This document shows, one piece after another, positions 7,535-16,825 of a DNA stretch of 64,000 nucleotides (positions are counted from its first letter, which is position 1; each line of letters starts with the position of its first letter). The DNA is from Betaproteobacteria bacterium (GTDB lineage: Bacteria > Pseudomonadota > Gammaproteobacteria > Burkholderiales > Rhodocyclaceae). The stretch is taken from contig JACQAO010000022.1 of assembly GCA_016194935.1 (NCBI GenBank), positions 1-64,000 of the forward strand. The letters are read 5' to 3'. Both the position numbers and the translations under genes were made by a program. The notes beneath the pieces were generated by a model. That model worked only from the letters and a program-made list of their open reading frames with translations, did no database searches and was not told the origin of the DNA.

Positions 7535-7894
7535 TTAACCGGGGTAACCTTCACCACACAGCGACACGTCATGCGCGCTGTGGAAGCAGGGGGGATCCTT
7601 GACGAAGCGGGACAGGGCGAAGGCGGCGGTCGGCTGCATGTGGATGCAGACCATCTGTACGTTGACGGTTTGGCAGGCGCGCGCCAAGGCATTCAGCCAG
7701 CCGAAATACACCGGATCGATGACCGGTAACTCCGCCAGATCGTAGTACAGGCGTTGGGATTTAGTACCTTGCAGGCGACGGATGATGCCCTCGATCAGTT
7801 CGCTGCGCTTGCTGATATCCAGGCTGCGCGTCGGCTCCAGCAGGAAATCTCCGCTGCCGATGGCGGTCAGGTGTACGCCAGGGACAGACATCAC
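7535..7894 (-). CDS. RsbS-like STAS protein with Pro at the phosphosite
   Basis: A 119-residue single STAS domain, the scaffold partner of RsbR in stressosomes. The ATG overlaps the rsbR-like stop (ATGA), so it is the last gene of the operon. In Bacillus RsbS the phosphoacceptor is the serine in the ID-S segment (Ser59); here the corresponding VID-P segment has Pro61, so the switch residue phosphorylated by RsbT is missing. Either this protein binds RsbT constitutively or output runs through RsbR alone. The STAS assignment is good; the RsbS role is inferred from operon partners. Confidence 0.75.
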   Translation of the reverse strand: MMSVPGVHLTAIGSGDFLLEPTRSLDISKRSELIEGIIRRLQGTKSQRLYYDLAELPVIDPVYFGWLNALARACQTVNVQMVCIHMQPTAAFALSRFVKDPPCFHSAHDVSLCGEGYPG

Positions 7895-8751
7895 TTGGTG
7901 CTGGTGACCTGGATGCCTAAACGGCGGAACGCTTCTTTCAGGCCGTCTGACAGGCTGGCGCGGGTGGTTACGTTGCCGAGGTCGATATTCAAACTGGTTA
8001 ACGCACGGGCGATTTCCGGGCGGATGCCGGTGAGGATCGCGTCCGCCCCCATCAGTTGTATCGCGCGCACCATCTGGATCAGGTGGTGCGACACTTCCGA
8101 GTCGATCGAGCGCACGCCGGTCACATCCATCACCACTGCACGGGCGCGCTCGGCAGCAATGCGGTTCAGCAGCGCTTCCATCACGATCATGGTGCGGCTG
8201 GAATCCAGCGTGCCGATAATCGGCAGCGTCAGCACGCCGTCCCAGATTTCGGTAATCGGCGTGGAGGTTTCGCGCAACTCTTCCTGCTGCGCGTTGATGG
8301 TGCCTTCTTTTTCTTCCAGATAGGCCTGAAACACGGACAAGGTCAGTTCGTTGAACACCGCTGAGAGCAACAGCAGGATCGCGCGCATTCCATCAATCTT
8401 CATGTGCTTGTCTTCTTTCAGCGATTCGATCAGGCAACGCTGGAGGAACTGGATATAGCGCAGAAAATCTTCCATGCGTCCGCCGCGCGCCAGGATCTGC
8501 TTGGACATATTGCTGAAAAAAGCGCGCAGCGCAAGGAACGCAGGTTGATGATGATCCAGCGGATTGGAGCTTTCCAGCAGGACCAGCATCAGCTCAAGAA
8601 ACTCCAGGCTGAAATCGGTAATTTCATCCGTGCTCATCAGGTTGCTGGTGCCGAATACGGTCTGCCCCTGAGTTTCGATGGCCCCCGAGATGTGGCCGAT
8701 TTGCAGCTTGAGTTGCTCGATCAGTAATTTGTTGGCTTGTATGGCGGCCAT
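7891..8751 (-). CDS. RsbR-type stressosome co-antagonist
   Basis: A 286-residue protein with a variable helical sensor half (1-155) and a C-terminal STAS domain. Residues around TLDSSRT (Ser184) and RSIDSEVSHHLI (Ser218) align by eye with the two phosphothreonines of Bacillus RsbRA (Thr171, Thr205), so both acceptors are kept as serine. No heme- or flavin-binding motif is evident in the sensor half. It lies downstream of the RsbT-RsbX fusion and overlaps the RsbS-like gene by 4 bp. Likely role: forms the stressosome shell and senses an unknown signal. Confidence 0.85.
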   Translation of the reverse strand: MAAIQANKLLIEQLKLQIGHISGAIETQGQTVFGTSNLMSTDEITDFSLEFLELMLVLLESSNPLDHHQPAFLALRAFFSNMSKQILARGGRMEDFLRYIQFLQRCLIESLKEDKHMKIDGMRAILLLLSAVFNELTLSVFQAYLEEKEGTINAQQEELRETSTPITEIWDGVLTLPIIGTLDSSRTMIVMEALLNRIAAERARAVVMDVTGVRSIDSEVSHHLIQMVRAIQLMGADAILTGIRPEIARALTSLNIDLGNVTTRASLSDGLKEAFRRLGIQVTSTK

Positions 8752-8802
8752 TTTTCGCTCCTCTTTCGATTTCTGCGTTCTCGCGGTGCTGCTATGTGTC
8801 GC

Positions 8803-9870
8803 CTATTCGATGTTCACAATACACAATGACTGATCATCGGACGCACGCCCCATGATATTCCCCAGCAAATAGGCAATCACCTGGGGATGCTGATTGAACA
8901 GGCCCGGAAACGATTCATACTTCCAGTTTCTGCGGATGCCGTCGCTGGCTGTCATGACGGTACAACGCTTTTCAAAAGTCAATGTGGCGCTTTGCGGGGT
9001 CTGGTGCTCTTTGCCCAGTACGCCGGGCGCAAAAGTCATGTTTTGCAATTCCTCGGCGGTGTAAAAATGCGTGCTCATATCACCCACACCCGTCAGCTCC
9101 ACTGATTTGCCTGCGATATTTACTGCGCAACTGATCGCTACAGCCCCGCGTGTCGACACCAACTGGCGATCTGCCTGCATCAATACCGCAGCCGGAGTAT
9201 CGCCGCGTATCAGACAGCCTGCCAGATTTTCCACCGATTCGTGCGCGCCCCGGCCATGCCCCAAACCATCCAGATGCAACCAGCGCAGTCGGCCATTGTC
9301 CTGCGACATGTAAACTCTGTCGCCATTATAGCGATCTTCAGCCAGCGCCCGGAAAAACAAGCCCAGCCTGATTTTTTTCCCGAATACGCCGGGAATTTCA
9401 GCGTCTTTTTTAACCCCGCTGCGGCCGCTCAAGCAAAAGCGCACCCAGAACAAACTGCCGTGCCACTTGCTTTTACTGTCTTCTCTGGGCTGCACCGAAT
9501 ACACCGCCGATTCATCCGATAAGCGCCGGATACTGCCCAGTCCCTTGCCCAGGGTGTTGGCCGTGGAAAATCCGTCTTGCTGCGCCAGCACCAGATTGGG
9601 TATGCCCGGCCCGAAATCCAGCGCCACCAGATCCAGCGCCGGCCCTGCCTGTTGCCAGATTTGCAGCAAGCCCTTGCCTTGCGCATGCTTGACCTGGTTG
9701 CTCACCAGTTCCGCCGCCACCAGCGCCATATTCTGCCGGCGCCCATCGGAAAAGCCCATGCGTCGCGCTGTGGATAGCAAGCGCGAGCGGAATAAAATTC
9801 CGTCGCTTTCGTTGGCAACCGGGTTGTTATACAACAGCCTGCACGCTTCAAAGCTGTTGAGGCTTACCAC
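8803..9870 (-). CDS. RsbT kinase - RsbX phosphatase fusion
   Basis: A 355-residue fusion. Residues 15-145 are a GHKL anti-sigma-type kinase with E54LVSN58, DFGPG (85-89) and GKGLG (109-113). Residues 165-355 are a PP2C/SpoIIE phosphatase with the metal ligands D201GLGHG, SDG around Asp310 and SDD around Asp345. In Bacillus, RsbT phosphorylates RsbR/RsbS and RsbX reverses this; here both activities sit in one chain. It overlaps the diguanylate cyclase gene by 7 bp and is followed after 51 bp by the rsbR-like gene. The domain calls are strong. Confidence 0.88.
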   Translation of the reverse strand: MVSLNSFEACRLLYNNPVANESDGILFRSRLLSTARRMGFSDGRRQNMALVAAELVSNQVKHAQGKGLLQIWQQAGPALDLVALDFGPGIPNLVLAQQDGFSTANTLGKGLGSIRRLSDESAVYSVQPREDSKSKWHGSLFWVRFCLSGRSGVKKDAEIPGVFGKKIRLGLFFRALAEDRYNGDRVYMSQDNGRLRWLHLDGLGHGRGAHESVENLAGCLIRGDTPAAVLMQADRQLVSTRGAVAISCAVNIAGKSVELTGVGDMSTHFYTAEELQNMTFAPGVLGKEHQTPQSATLTFEKRCTVMTASDGIRRNWKYESFPGLFNQHPQVIAYLLGNIMGRASDDQSLCIVNIE

Positions 9871-10856
9871 GCTGTAGTTCCGGGCAGCAAGTACTGGTAG
9901 GACACTTTGCCATCAGCATCGCAGGTGGAAACCACCACCCTGCCACGCCCGGCGCGTTTCGCCTGGTACAAGGCATCGTCGGCGCGATGAATGAATTTTT
10001 CCAGGCCGCCGTCACACGGCTTGTCGGCGGATATTGTGGCGATGCCGATGCTCACCTTGTTGGTCATGCTGGCCAGCACCTGCAAGGCGTGTTTGCAGGC
10101 AATGTTGGTATCGGCAAAAATCAGCGTAGCGAATTCGTCGCCACCGAAACGGAACGCCAGGTCGACATCCTGGCGAATCGCCTCAAGCATCGCCTGGGCC
10201 ATTTTATTCAGGTAAGCATCGCCGAACTGGTGGCCTGATTCATCGTTGATCTGCTTGAAATAATCCAGATCGAACAGAATCAGCGACAGGATTTCATGGG
10301 GCTGGCGCAAGGTGCGGTGAAAAGCCTGGGCCAGCCGCTCGTCGTAGGCGCGACGGTTGAGCAGGCCCGTCAGCGCATCGGTTTCCGCCTTGCGCACGCT
10401 TTCCCTGAGTTCTTCCTGGCGCCTGGCAAGCGTCTGCTGCATGTCCTCCAGCTCGTGCTCTGTGCGCTCGCGGGTTTCATTGAGGAAGCGGGTCATCTCC
10501 TCGTTGCGGCGCAGCAGAAGGGCAGGGTCTTCCGACTCGGTCGACTGCCGCAAGTGACGCAGCAGTTTCTCCACCTCATCCACCGCGGGGGGAAGCTCCA
10601 GCTCAACCAGCAACATCTGCCCGTCATCCCCCCAATTGACGCAGAGCTGCTTGTCGATCAACACCAGTTGCGCCGGCAAGGGGTAGCCGGTGCCGGCCCC
10701 GGCCAGACGCAGTTTGTCGAGGACATCAAGCATTCCCAGTGTCGCGGAGAAAGCATTACCCCGCAGTGTTTTCACCGCAGACAGCGCAAACCCGATAAAA
10801 TTTTGCAGATCAGGTTCGATCGCCAGATTTTGTTTGAGTAATTCGACGGAAGGCAA
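9864..10856 (-). CDS. GGDEF diguanylate cyclase, first gene of stressosome operon
   Basis: A 330-residue soluble protein: a unique N-terminal region (1-110), a coiled coil (about 112-155) and a GGDEF domain with an intact GGDEF motif at 238-242, so it should make c-di-GMP. The product-inhibition I-site (RxxD nine residues before the motif) reads QDVD and appears lost. It is encoded upstream of, and overlapping, the RsbT-RsbX fusion, which makes it the probable output of the stressosome, as proposed for other proteobacterial stressosomes. No membrane segment is seen. Confidence 0.88.
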   Translation of the reverse strand: MPSVELLKQNLAIEPDLQNFIGFALSAVKTLRGNAFSATLGMLDVLDKLRLAGAGTGYPLPAQLVLIDKQLCVNWGDDGQMLLVELELPPAVDEVEKLLRHLRQSTESEDPALLLRRNEEMTRFLNETRERTEHELEDMQQTLARRQEELRESVRKAETDALTGLLNRRAYDERLAQAFHRTLRQPHEILSLILFDLDYFKQINDESGHQFGDAYLNKMAQAMLEAIRQDVDLAFRFGGDEFATLIFADTNIACKHALQVLASMTNKVSIGIATISADKPCDGGLEKFIHRADDALYQAKRAGRGRVVVSTCDADGKVSYQYLLPGTTAW

Positions 10857-11018
10857 GGAAGTACGGCCTTTTGCGCTTGACGGTATGGATAGGTTATAGC
10901 CAGACCAGCCAATTGTGCAATCAAAATTACAAATGCAAAACTGAATAAATTAACTGTTCCGGCCGCAGCCCGATGGTATAAGTCTTGCAGCGGGCCGGCC
11001 CGCTTGACAGGAGTAGCC

Positions 11019-12524
11019 ATGAACCAGCAGCGCCAGCACAACGCAAACCGTGACCAGGACTTCGGCGACGTCGACCGCGCCGGCGTGCTCGTTGCATTGT
11101 CCCGCATCCTGCCGACGGCGGCGCTGCTGTCAACCGCCGAAGACCTCAAGCCCTATGAGTGCGACGGGCTTTCCGCCTACCGTGAGTTGCCGCTGGCAGT
11201 GGTCTTGCCGGAGGACGAGGCGCAGGTCGTCGCCGTGCTCAAGGCCTGCCACGCGCGCGGCGTGCCGGTGGTGGCGCGCGGCGCCGGTACCGGCTTGTCG
11301 GGCGGGGCTTTGCCGCATAAGCACGGCGTGGTGCTGTCGCTGGCCAAGTTGAAAAAAATTCTCCATCTCGATCCGGTTGCGCGCGTTGCGGTGGTGCAGC
11401 CGGGAGTGAGGAATCTTGCCATCTCCGAGGCGGCTGCGCCTTGCGGCCTGTATTACGCGCCCGATCCCAGTTCGCAGATCGCTTGCAGCATCGGCGGCAA
11501 TATCGCCGAGAATTCCGGCGGCGTGCATTGCCTCAAGTACGGCCTGACCGTGCATAACGTGCTGCGGGTGCGTGCTGTCACCATCGAAGGCGAAGTCATC
11601 GAGTTCGGCAATCACGCGCTGGATGCGCCGGGGCTTGATATGCTGGCGCTGTTGATCGGCTCGGAGGGCATGCTGGCGGTGGTCACCGAAGTCACGGTGA
11701 AGCTCACCCCCAAGCCGTTGCTGGCCCAGGTGATCATGGCCTCTTTTGACGACGTGGAAAAAGCCGGCGATGCGGTGGCCGCCATCATCGCCGCCGGCAT
11801 CATCCCGGCGGGTCTGGAGATGATGGACAAGGCCGCCACCGCCGCCGTCGAACCTTATGTCAAAGCTGGCTACGACCTGAACGCCGAGGCCATTCTGCTG
11901 TGCGAATCCGACGGCACGCCGGAGGAGGTGAGCGAAGAAATCGCGGCGATGCGCAGCGTGCTGGAACACAGCGGCGCCACCGACATTCGCGTCTCGCTGT
12001 CGGAAGCGGAGCGGCTGCGCTACTGGTCCGGGCGCAAGGCGGCCTTCCCCGCGATGGGGCGCATCTCGCCCGATTACTACTGCATGGACGGCACCATTCC
12101 GCGCAAACGCGTCGCCGAGATGCTCAAGGCGATTGCGGCGATGGAAAAGAAATACGGTCTGCGCTGCGCCAATGTATTCCATGCCGGCGACGGCAACCTG
12201 CATCCGTTGATTCTTTACGACGCCAACGTGCCGGACGAGCTGGCGCGCACCGAGGCTTTCGGCGCGGAAATCCTGGCGCTGTCGGTGGCCCTGGGCGGCG
12301 CCATCACCGGCGAGCATGGCGTCGGTGTCGAAAAAATCGGCGCGATGTGCGTGCAGTTCGACAGCGCCGCGCTAAGCGTTTTTCACGCCATCAAACATAG
12401 CTTCGATGCGCAAGGCCTGCTGAATCCCGGCAAGGCGGTGCCGACGCTGCATCGCTGCGCCGAATTTGGCCGCATGCATGTGCATGGCGGCGGGTTGAAA
12501 TTCCCGGAACTGGAGCGGTTCTGA
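11019..12524 (+). CDS. glcD: Glycolate oxidase subunit GlcD (FAD-binding)
   Basis: A 501-residue FAD-linked oxidase: N-terminal PCMH-type FAD-binding domain (RGAGTGLSGGA, SIGGNIAENSGG, GSEGMLAVVTE) and C-terminal domain with the substrate/metal segment FHAGDGNLHP and GEHGVG. It oxidises glycolate (or D-lactate) and passes electrons to GlcE/GlcF. ATG 11019 is chosen because AGGAG lies five bases upstream; a TTG at 11004 would swallow that site. The stop overlaps the glcE start by 1 bp. Confidence 0.93.
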   Translation: MNQQRQHNANRDQDFGDVDRAGVLVALSRILPTAALLSTAEDLKPYECDGLSAYRELPLAVVLPEDEAQVVAVLKACHARGVPVVARGAGTGLSGGALPHKHGVVLSLAKLKKILHLDPVARVAVVQPGVRNLAISEAAAPCGLYYAPDPSSQIACSIGGNIAENSGGVHCLKYGLTVHNVLRVRAVTIEGEVIEFGNHALDAPGLDMLALLIGSEGMLAVVTEVTVKLTPKPLLAQVIMASFDDVEKAGDAVAAIIAAGIIPAGLEMMDKAATAAVEPYVKAGYDLNAEAILLCESDGTPEEVSEEIAAMRSVLEHSGATDIRVSLSEAERLRYWSGRKAAFPAMGRISPDYYCMDGTIPRKRVAEMLKAIAAMEKKYGLRCANVFHAGDGNLHPLILYDANVPDELARTEAFGAEILALSVALGGAITGEHGVGVEKIGAMCVQFDSAALSVFHAIKHSFDAQGLLNPGKAVPTLHRCAEFGRMHVHGGGLKFPELERF

Positions 12525-13603
12525 TGATGCAAAGTTTTGTTGAGCAGATACACGCCGCGACCAGCGAACGGCCACTGCGCCTGCGCGGTGGGGGCGGCAA
12601 GGATTTTTACGGCAATCACGTTAACACAGGGCACGGGGAAATTCTCGACACCCGTGAATATTCCGGCATCGTCGCTTACGAGCCGACAGAGCTGGTGATC
12701 ACTGCCCGCTGCGGTACGCCGTTGACCGAGATCGAGGCAGCGTTGGCCGGGCAGGACCAGATGCTGGCGTTCGAGCCGCCGCATTTCAGCGCCGCCGCAA
12801 CCATCGGCGGCTGCGTGGCGTCAGGTTTATCGGGGCCGCGCCGGGCGGCGGTCGGGGCGGTGCGCGATTTTGTACTGGGTGTGAAAATGCTCGACGGCGC
12901 CGGCACGTCGCTGACTTTCGGCGGGCAGGTGATGAAAAACGTTGCCGGTTACGATGTGGCGCGCCTGATGACAGGATCCCTCGGCACGCTCGGTTTGCTG
13001 CTGGAAGTTTCGCTCAAGGTATTGCCGCTGCCGGTCGCCGAAGCCACCTTGCGGCTGGAAGCGCCGCAGGACAAGGCGCTCGAACTGATGAACCGCTGGG
13101 CCGGTCAGCCCTTACCGGTTTCCGCCACTTGCTGGCAGGATGACCTGCTGACGCTGAGACTCTCCGGTGCGCGCAGCGCGGTCGTAGCGGCGCAGCAGCG
13201 AATCGGCGGTGAACTGGTGAACGACGCAAATTTCTGGCGCGATCTGCGCGAACAGAAAAGCGACTTCTTCACCAACGATCTTTCTCATCTTTCTCATCTT
13301 TCTCTATGGCGGCTGTCGTTGCCCTCGGTGGCGCCGCCGCTGAATCTGCCCGGTGCGCAACTGATCGAATGGGGCGGCAGCCTGCGCTGGCTCAGGTCGG
13401 GCGCCGACGCGGCAGGCATACGCACTGCGGCGGCACAGGCCGGCGGTCATGCCACGCTGTTCCGCGGCAGCGCGGAACAGAAAAGCGCTGCTGGTGTTTT
13501 TCAGCCCCTGCCGGCTGCGCTGTTGACGTTGCATCGCAAGCTCAAGCAGAGCTTCGATCCCAAAGGCATATTCAATCCCGGTCGGATGTACCGGGAGATG
13601 TGA
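12524..13603 (+). CDS. glcE: Glycolate oxidase subunit GlcE
   Basis: A 359-residue second FAD-binding subunit (RLRGGGGKDFYG near the N terminus, SGLSGPRRAAVGAVRDF in the middle) as expected for GlcE, encoded between glcD and glcF. The start at 12524 overlaps the glcD stop (TGATG). A 9-bp in-frame tandem repeat at about 13278-13303 encodes SHLSHLSL and is a possible slippage site that would change length without shifting frame. glcF begins 1 bp after the stop. Confidence 0.92.
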   Translation: MMQSFVEQIHAATSERPLRLRGGGGKDFYGNHVNTGHGEILDTREYSGIVAYEPTELVITARCGTPLTEIEAALAGQDQMLAFEPPHFSAAATIGGCVASGLSGPRRAAVGAVRDFVLGVKMLDGAGTSLTFGGQVMKNVAGYDVARLMTGSLGTLGLLLEVSLKVLPLPVAEATLRLEAPQDKALELMNRWAGQPLPVSATCWQDDLLTLRLSGARSAVVAAQQRIGGELVNDANFWRDLREQKSDFFTNDLSHLSHLSLWRLSLPSVAPPLNLPGAQLIEWGGSLRWLRSGADAAGIRTAAAQAGGHATLFRGSAEQKSAAGVFQPLPAALLTLHRKLKQSFDPKGIFNPGRMYREM

Positions 13604-13604
13604 C

Positions 13605-14870
13605 ATGGAAACCCATCTCGCCGATTTCATCCGCAACACCCAGGCCGGCCGCGAGGCCGACGAAATCCTGCGCAAGTGCGTGCATTGCGGGTTCTGCACC
13701 GCCACCTGCCCCACCTATCAATTGTTCGGTGACGAACTCGACGGGCCGCGCGGACGCATTTATCTCATTAAGGAAATGCTGGAAGGTGCGGAAGCTACGG
13801 CAAAAACCCAACTGCATCTGGATCGTTGCCTGAGCTGCCGCTCCTGCGAAACCACCTGTCCATCCGGCGTGCATTACGCGCGGCTGCTCGACATTGGCCG
13901 CAATGTGCTGGAGCAACGCGTCCCCCGTGGCGCTGTCGAATCGCTGTTGCGCGGTGCGCTCAGGCAGTTGCTGCCCAGGCGCTGGTTGTTCGGGCCAGCC
14001 TACCGTCTCGGCCAGTTATTCCGCCCGTTGCTGCCGGAGATTCTCAAAGCCAAGTTGCTCCCTTATCGTGCGCCGGGGCCGCGACCGCAGACGCGAACGC
14101 GAACGCAACATGCGCGTAGCGTAATCGCCCTGGCCGGTTGCGTGCAGCCGGCGATGGCGCCGGGCATCAATGCAGCCACGGCGCGCGTGCTGGATCGTCT
14201 CGGCATCCGCATGATCGAGGTTGCGCGGGCCGGCTGTTGCGGCGCGCTGCCCTTGCATCTGGGTGCCGAAGAAGCGGCGCGCACAGATGCCCGCCGCAAT
14301 ATCGACGCCTGGTGGCCGCTGCTGGAAGCCGGTGCGGAAAGCATTCTATTTACCGCTTCCGGCTGCGGTACGCAACTGCGCGACTATGCTCATCTGTTGC
14401 AGGGCGACCCGGCCTACGCCGTCAAAGCGGCGCGCGTATCGCTGTTGTCGAAGGATGTCAGCGAAGTGATTGCCGCCGAGCAGGAACACTTGCTGACCTT
14501 ACTGGACGGCACACCAACTACCACGGCGCGTAAACTGGCGTTCCATTCCCCTTGCTCCTTGCAGCACGGACTACAGATACGCGGCACGGTCGAGACATTG
14601 CTGGGCGCCGCCGGTTTTGTCCTGACGCCGGTGGCGGACAGTCACCTGTGCTGCGGCTCGGCGGGCGCCTACTCGGTGTTGCAACCGAAGATCGGCAAGC
14701 AACTGCGCGACAACAAGCTGGCGGCCTTGTGCGCCGATCAACCCGGCGCGATTGCCACCGCCAACATCGGCTGCCTGGCGCATCTGCAATCCGGCAGCGC
14801 CTTGCCGGTGCGCCACTGGATCGAATATCTCGACGCGCGCCTCGCCGTTCCGGTGGCCGCATCAGAATAG
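13605..14870 (+). CDS. glcF: Glycolate oxidase iron-sulfur subunit GlcF
   Basis: A 421-residue protein with two ferredoxin-type 4Fe-4S sites (C25xxC28xxC31xxxC35 and C75xxC78xxC81xxxC85), followed by two CCG domains (AGCCGALPLH and HLCCGSAGAYSV). It transfers electrons from GlcD/GlcE to the quinone pool. A short Arg/Thr-rich insertion (about residues 163-172) separates the halves. The downstream acyl-CoA synthetase starts one base after its stop, so it is co-transcribed. Confidence 0.93.
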   Translation: METHLADFIRNTQAGREADEILRKCVHCGFCTATCPTYQLFGDELDGPRGRIYLIKEMLEGAEATAKTQLHLDRCLSCRSCETTCPSGVHYARLLDIGRNVLEQRVPRGAVESLLRGALRQLLPRRWLFGPAYRLGQLFRPLLPEILKAKLLPYRAPGPRPQTRTRTQHARSVIALAGCVQPAMAPGINAATARVLDRLGIRMIEVARAGCCGALPLHLGAEEAARTDARRNIDAWWPLLEAGAESILFTASGCGTQLRDYAHLLQGDPAYAVKAARVSLLSKDVSEVIAAEQEHLLTLLDGTPTTTARKLAFHSPCSLQHGLQIRGTVETLLGAAGFVLTPVADSHLCCGSAGAYSVLQPKIGKQLRDNKLAALCADQPGAIATANIGCLAHLQSGSALPVRHWIEYLDARLAVPVAASE

Positions 14871-14871
14871 T

Positions 14872-16551
14872 ATGCAACTCGACAGCACTGCCAAGAATTA
14901 CGCCCAGCTCCATGACAGCTTCCGCTGGCAGGTTCCCGCGCGGTACAACATCGCTCACCAATGCTGCGGTCGCTGGGCTGGCGAGCGTTCGCGCTTCGCC
15001 CTCTACTACGAGGATGAAAGCGGTTTTACCCAAGCCTGGAGTTTCTGGGATATTCAGCGCGAAGCCAACCGCTTGTCGAATGCCCTCGGTGTGCTTGGCA
15101 CGCTGCGCGGCGAGCGCATTGCGATCATCCTGCCGCAGCGGCCCGAGACCGGCATCGCGCATATGGCCTGCTACCAGATGGGCGCGGTGGCGTTGCCTTT
15201 GTCGCATCTGTTCGGCCCCGACGCGCTGGAATACCGGCTGAACCACGCCGAGGCGCGCATCGCCATTGTCGATAGCGACTCGCTGCCCAAGCTGTGGGCG
15301 GTGCGTGAGCGACTGCCGCACTTGAAGCATATCATCGGCGTGGGCCGGGACGCGCTGGAAAGCGGCGTGCATGAATGGCGCCGGCTGCTCGAATATGCCT
15401 CGACCCGTTACACGCCGGTGGACACTGCGGCGGACGATCCGGCGATGATCATCTATACCAGTGGCACCACCGGCAATCCCAAGGGCGCATTACTGGCGCA
15501 GCGCAGCTTGCTCGGCAATCTGCCCGGCTTCGTTTGCTCGCACGATTTTTTTCCGCAACCGGGCGACATGTTCTGGTCGCCGGCGGACTGGGCCTGGACC
15601 GGCGGCTTGTTCGATGCCTTGCTGCCGACCTGGAATTTCGGCCAGCCGATACTTGGCTACAGGGGCCGCTTCGATCCGGAGAAGGCATTTTGGTTGATGA
15701 CGAAATACGGCGTGCGCAATACCTTCATCTTCCCCACAGCGCTGAAGATGATGATGAAGGCAGTGCCGCAACCCAGGCAGGCGTATGACCTGAACCTGCG
15801 CACCATCATGAGCGGCGGCGAATCAGTGGGCGCCACGATGATGCGCTGGGCGCAGGAGGAACTCGGCGTGAACATCAACGAGATTTTCGGCCAGACCGAA
15901 ATCAATTACGTTGTCGGCGGCTGCGCCGCAGTCTACCCATCCCCGCCCGGCGCCATGGGACGCCCCTACCCAGGGCATCGGGTGGCGGTGCTGGACGATG
16001 CCGGGCAACCCTTGCCAACCGGCGAAGTGGGCGAGGTATGCGTGCAGCGCAGCTGCAATGGCGAGGCGGATCCGGTGTTTCTGCTGGAATACTGGAAGAA
16101 TCCGGAGGCCACGCGCGAAAAATATTTCGGCGCCGGCGCGGAAGCCTGGGGCCGCACCGGCGACCTGGCAAAGTTCGACGAGGAGGGCAACCTCTGGTAT
16201 CAGGGCCGCGCCGACGACATGTTCAAGAGCGCCGGCTACCGCATCGGGCCGGGCGAGATCGAGAACTGCCTGCTCAAGCATCCCGCCGTCGCCAACGCTG
16301 CGGTGATCGGTGCGCCGGACGCCACGCGCGGCACTATCGTCAAGGCCTTCATCGTGCTGCAACCAGGCAGCGCGCCGTCGGCTGAGCTGGAGGCCGAGTT
16401 GCAACAGCATGTGCGTCTCACCTTGGCCCCATATGAATATCCGAAACTCATCGAGTTCATCGATGCCTTGCCGATGACCACCACCGGCAAGGTTCAGCGG
16501 CGAGTGCTAAGATTGCGGGAAGAAGAACAAATGAGGAGCAGCCATGGATGA
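14872..16551 (+). CDS. Acetyl-CoA synthetase-like acyl-CoA synthetase
   Basis: A 559-residue AMP-forming ligase of the ANL superfamily: A3 motif YTSGTTGNPKG, a FGQTE segment for adenine binding, GRTGDL and the hinge/A8 region GRADDMFKSAGYRIGPGE, and the C-terminal catalytic lysine in TTGKVQRR. It activates a short- or medium-chain carboxylate. The start at 14872 lies one base after glcF, so it is part of the glycolate oxidase transcript. The link to glycolate metabolism is not obvious; it may activate an acid made from the same substrate stream. Confidence 0.85.
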   Translation: MQLDSTAKNYAQLHDSFRWQVPARYNIAHQCCGRWAGERSRFALYYEDESGFTQAWSFWDIQREANRLSNALGVLGTLRGERIAIILPQRPETGIAHMACYQMGAVALPLSHLFGPDALEYRLNHAEARIAIVDSDSLPKLWAVRERLPHLKHIIGVGRDALESGVHEWRRLLEYASTRYTPVDTAADDPAMIIYTSGTTGNPKGALLAQRSLLGNLPGFVCSHDFFPQPGDMFWSPADWAWTGGLFDALLPTWNFGQPILGYRGRFDPEKAFWLMTKYGVRNTFIFPTALKMMMKAVPQPRQAYDLNLRTIMSGGESVGATMMRWAQEELGVNINEIFGQTEINYVVGGCAAVYPSPPGAMGRPYPGHRVAVLDDAGQPLPTGEVGEVCVQRSCNGEADPVFLLEYWKNPEATREKYFGAGAEAWGRTGDLAKFDEEGNLWYQGRADDMFKSAGYRIGPGEIENCLLKHPAVANAAVIGAPDATRGTIVKAFIVLQPGSAPSAELEAELQQHVRLTLAPYEYPKLIEFIDALPMTTTGKVQRRVLRLREEEQMRSSHG

Positions 16552-16795
16552 AACTGCGGCCAGTCAAGCGGAACGGCGCGCCAATAATCGTTTGCGCGAC
16601 ATTTTCGACGAAGGGTTCGCTTTGCTGGGGCCGTTTTTTGAGGGAAACAATGCGCCGGGCGACCAGTCGATTGACGACCTGGCTTTTCTCGTCATGAGCG
16701 AAAATTTTCCGGATCTGACCCAGGACGAAATCTATATTTTTGTCATGGCGGCGAAGCGGATTTATGCTGATCAACACCCCACCGGCAAGGCTTAG
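16544..16795 (+). CDS. Small hypothetical protein coupled to acyl-CoA synthetase
   Basis: An 83-residue acidic, helical protein; the start overlaps the synthetase stop by 8 bp (16544-16551) and an AGGAG stands upstream, so it is translated with the operon. No motif is recognised. It is the last gene before the palindromic element that separates this operon from the convergent corA gene. Confidence 0.7.
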   Translation: MDETAASQAERRANNRLRDIFDEGFALLGPFFEGNNAPGDQSIDDLAFLVMSENFPDLTQDEIYIFVMAAKRIYADQHPTGKA

Positions 16796-16825
16796 ACCCT
16801 GGTCAAGCACGCCCCGAGACAGACC

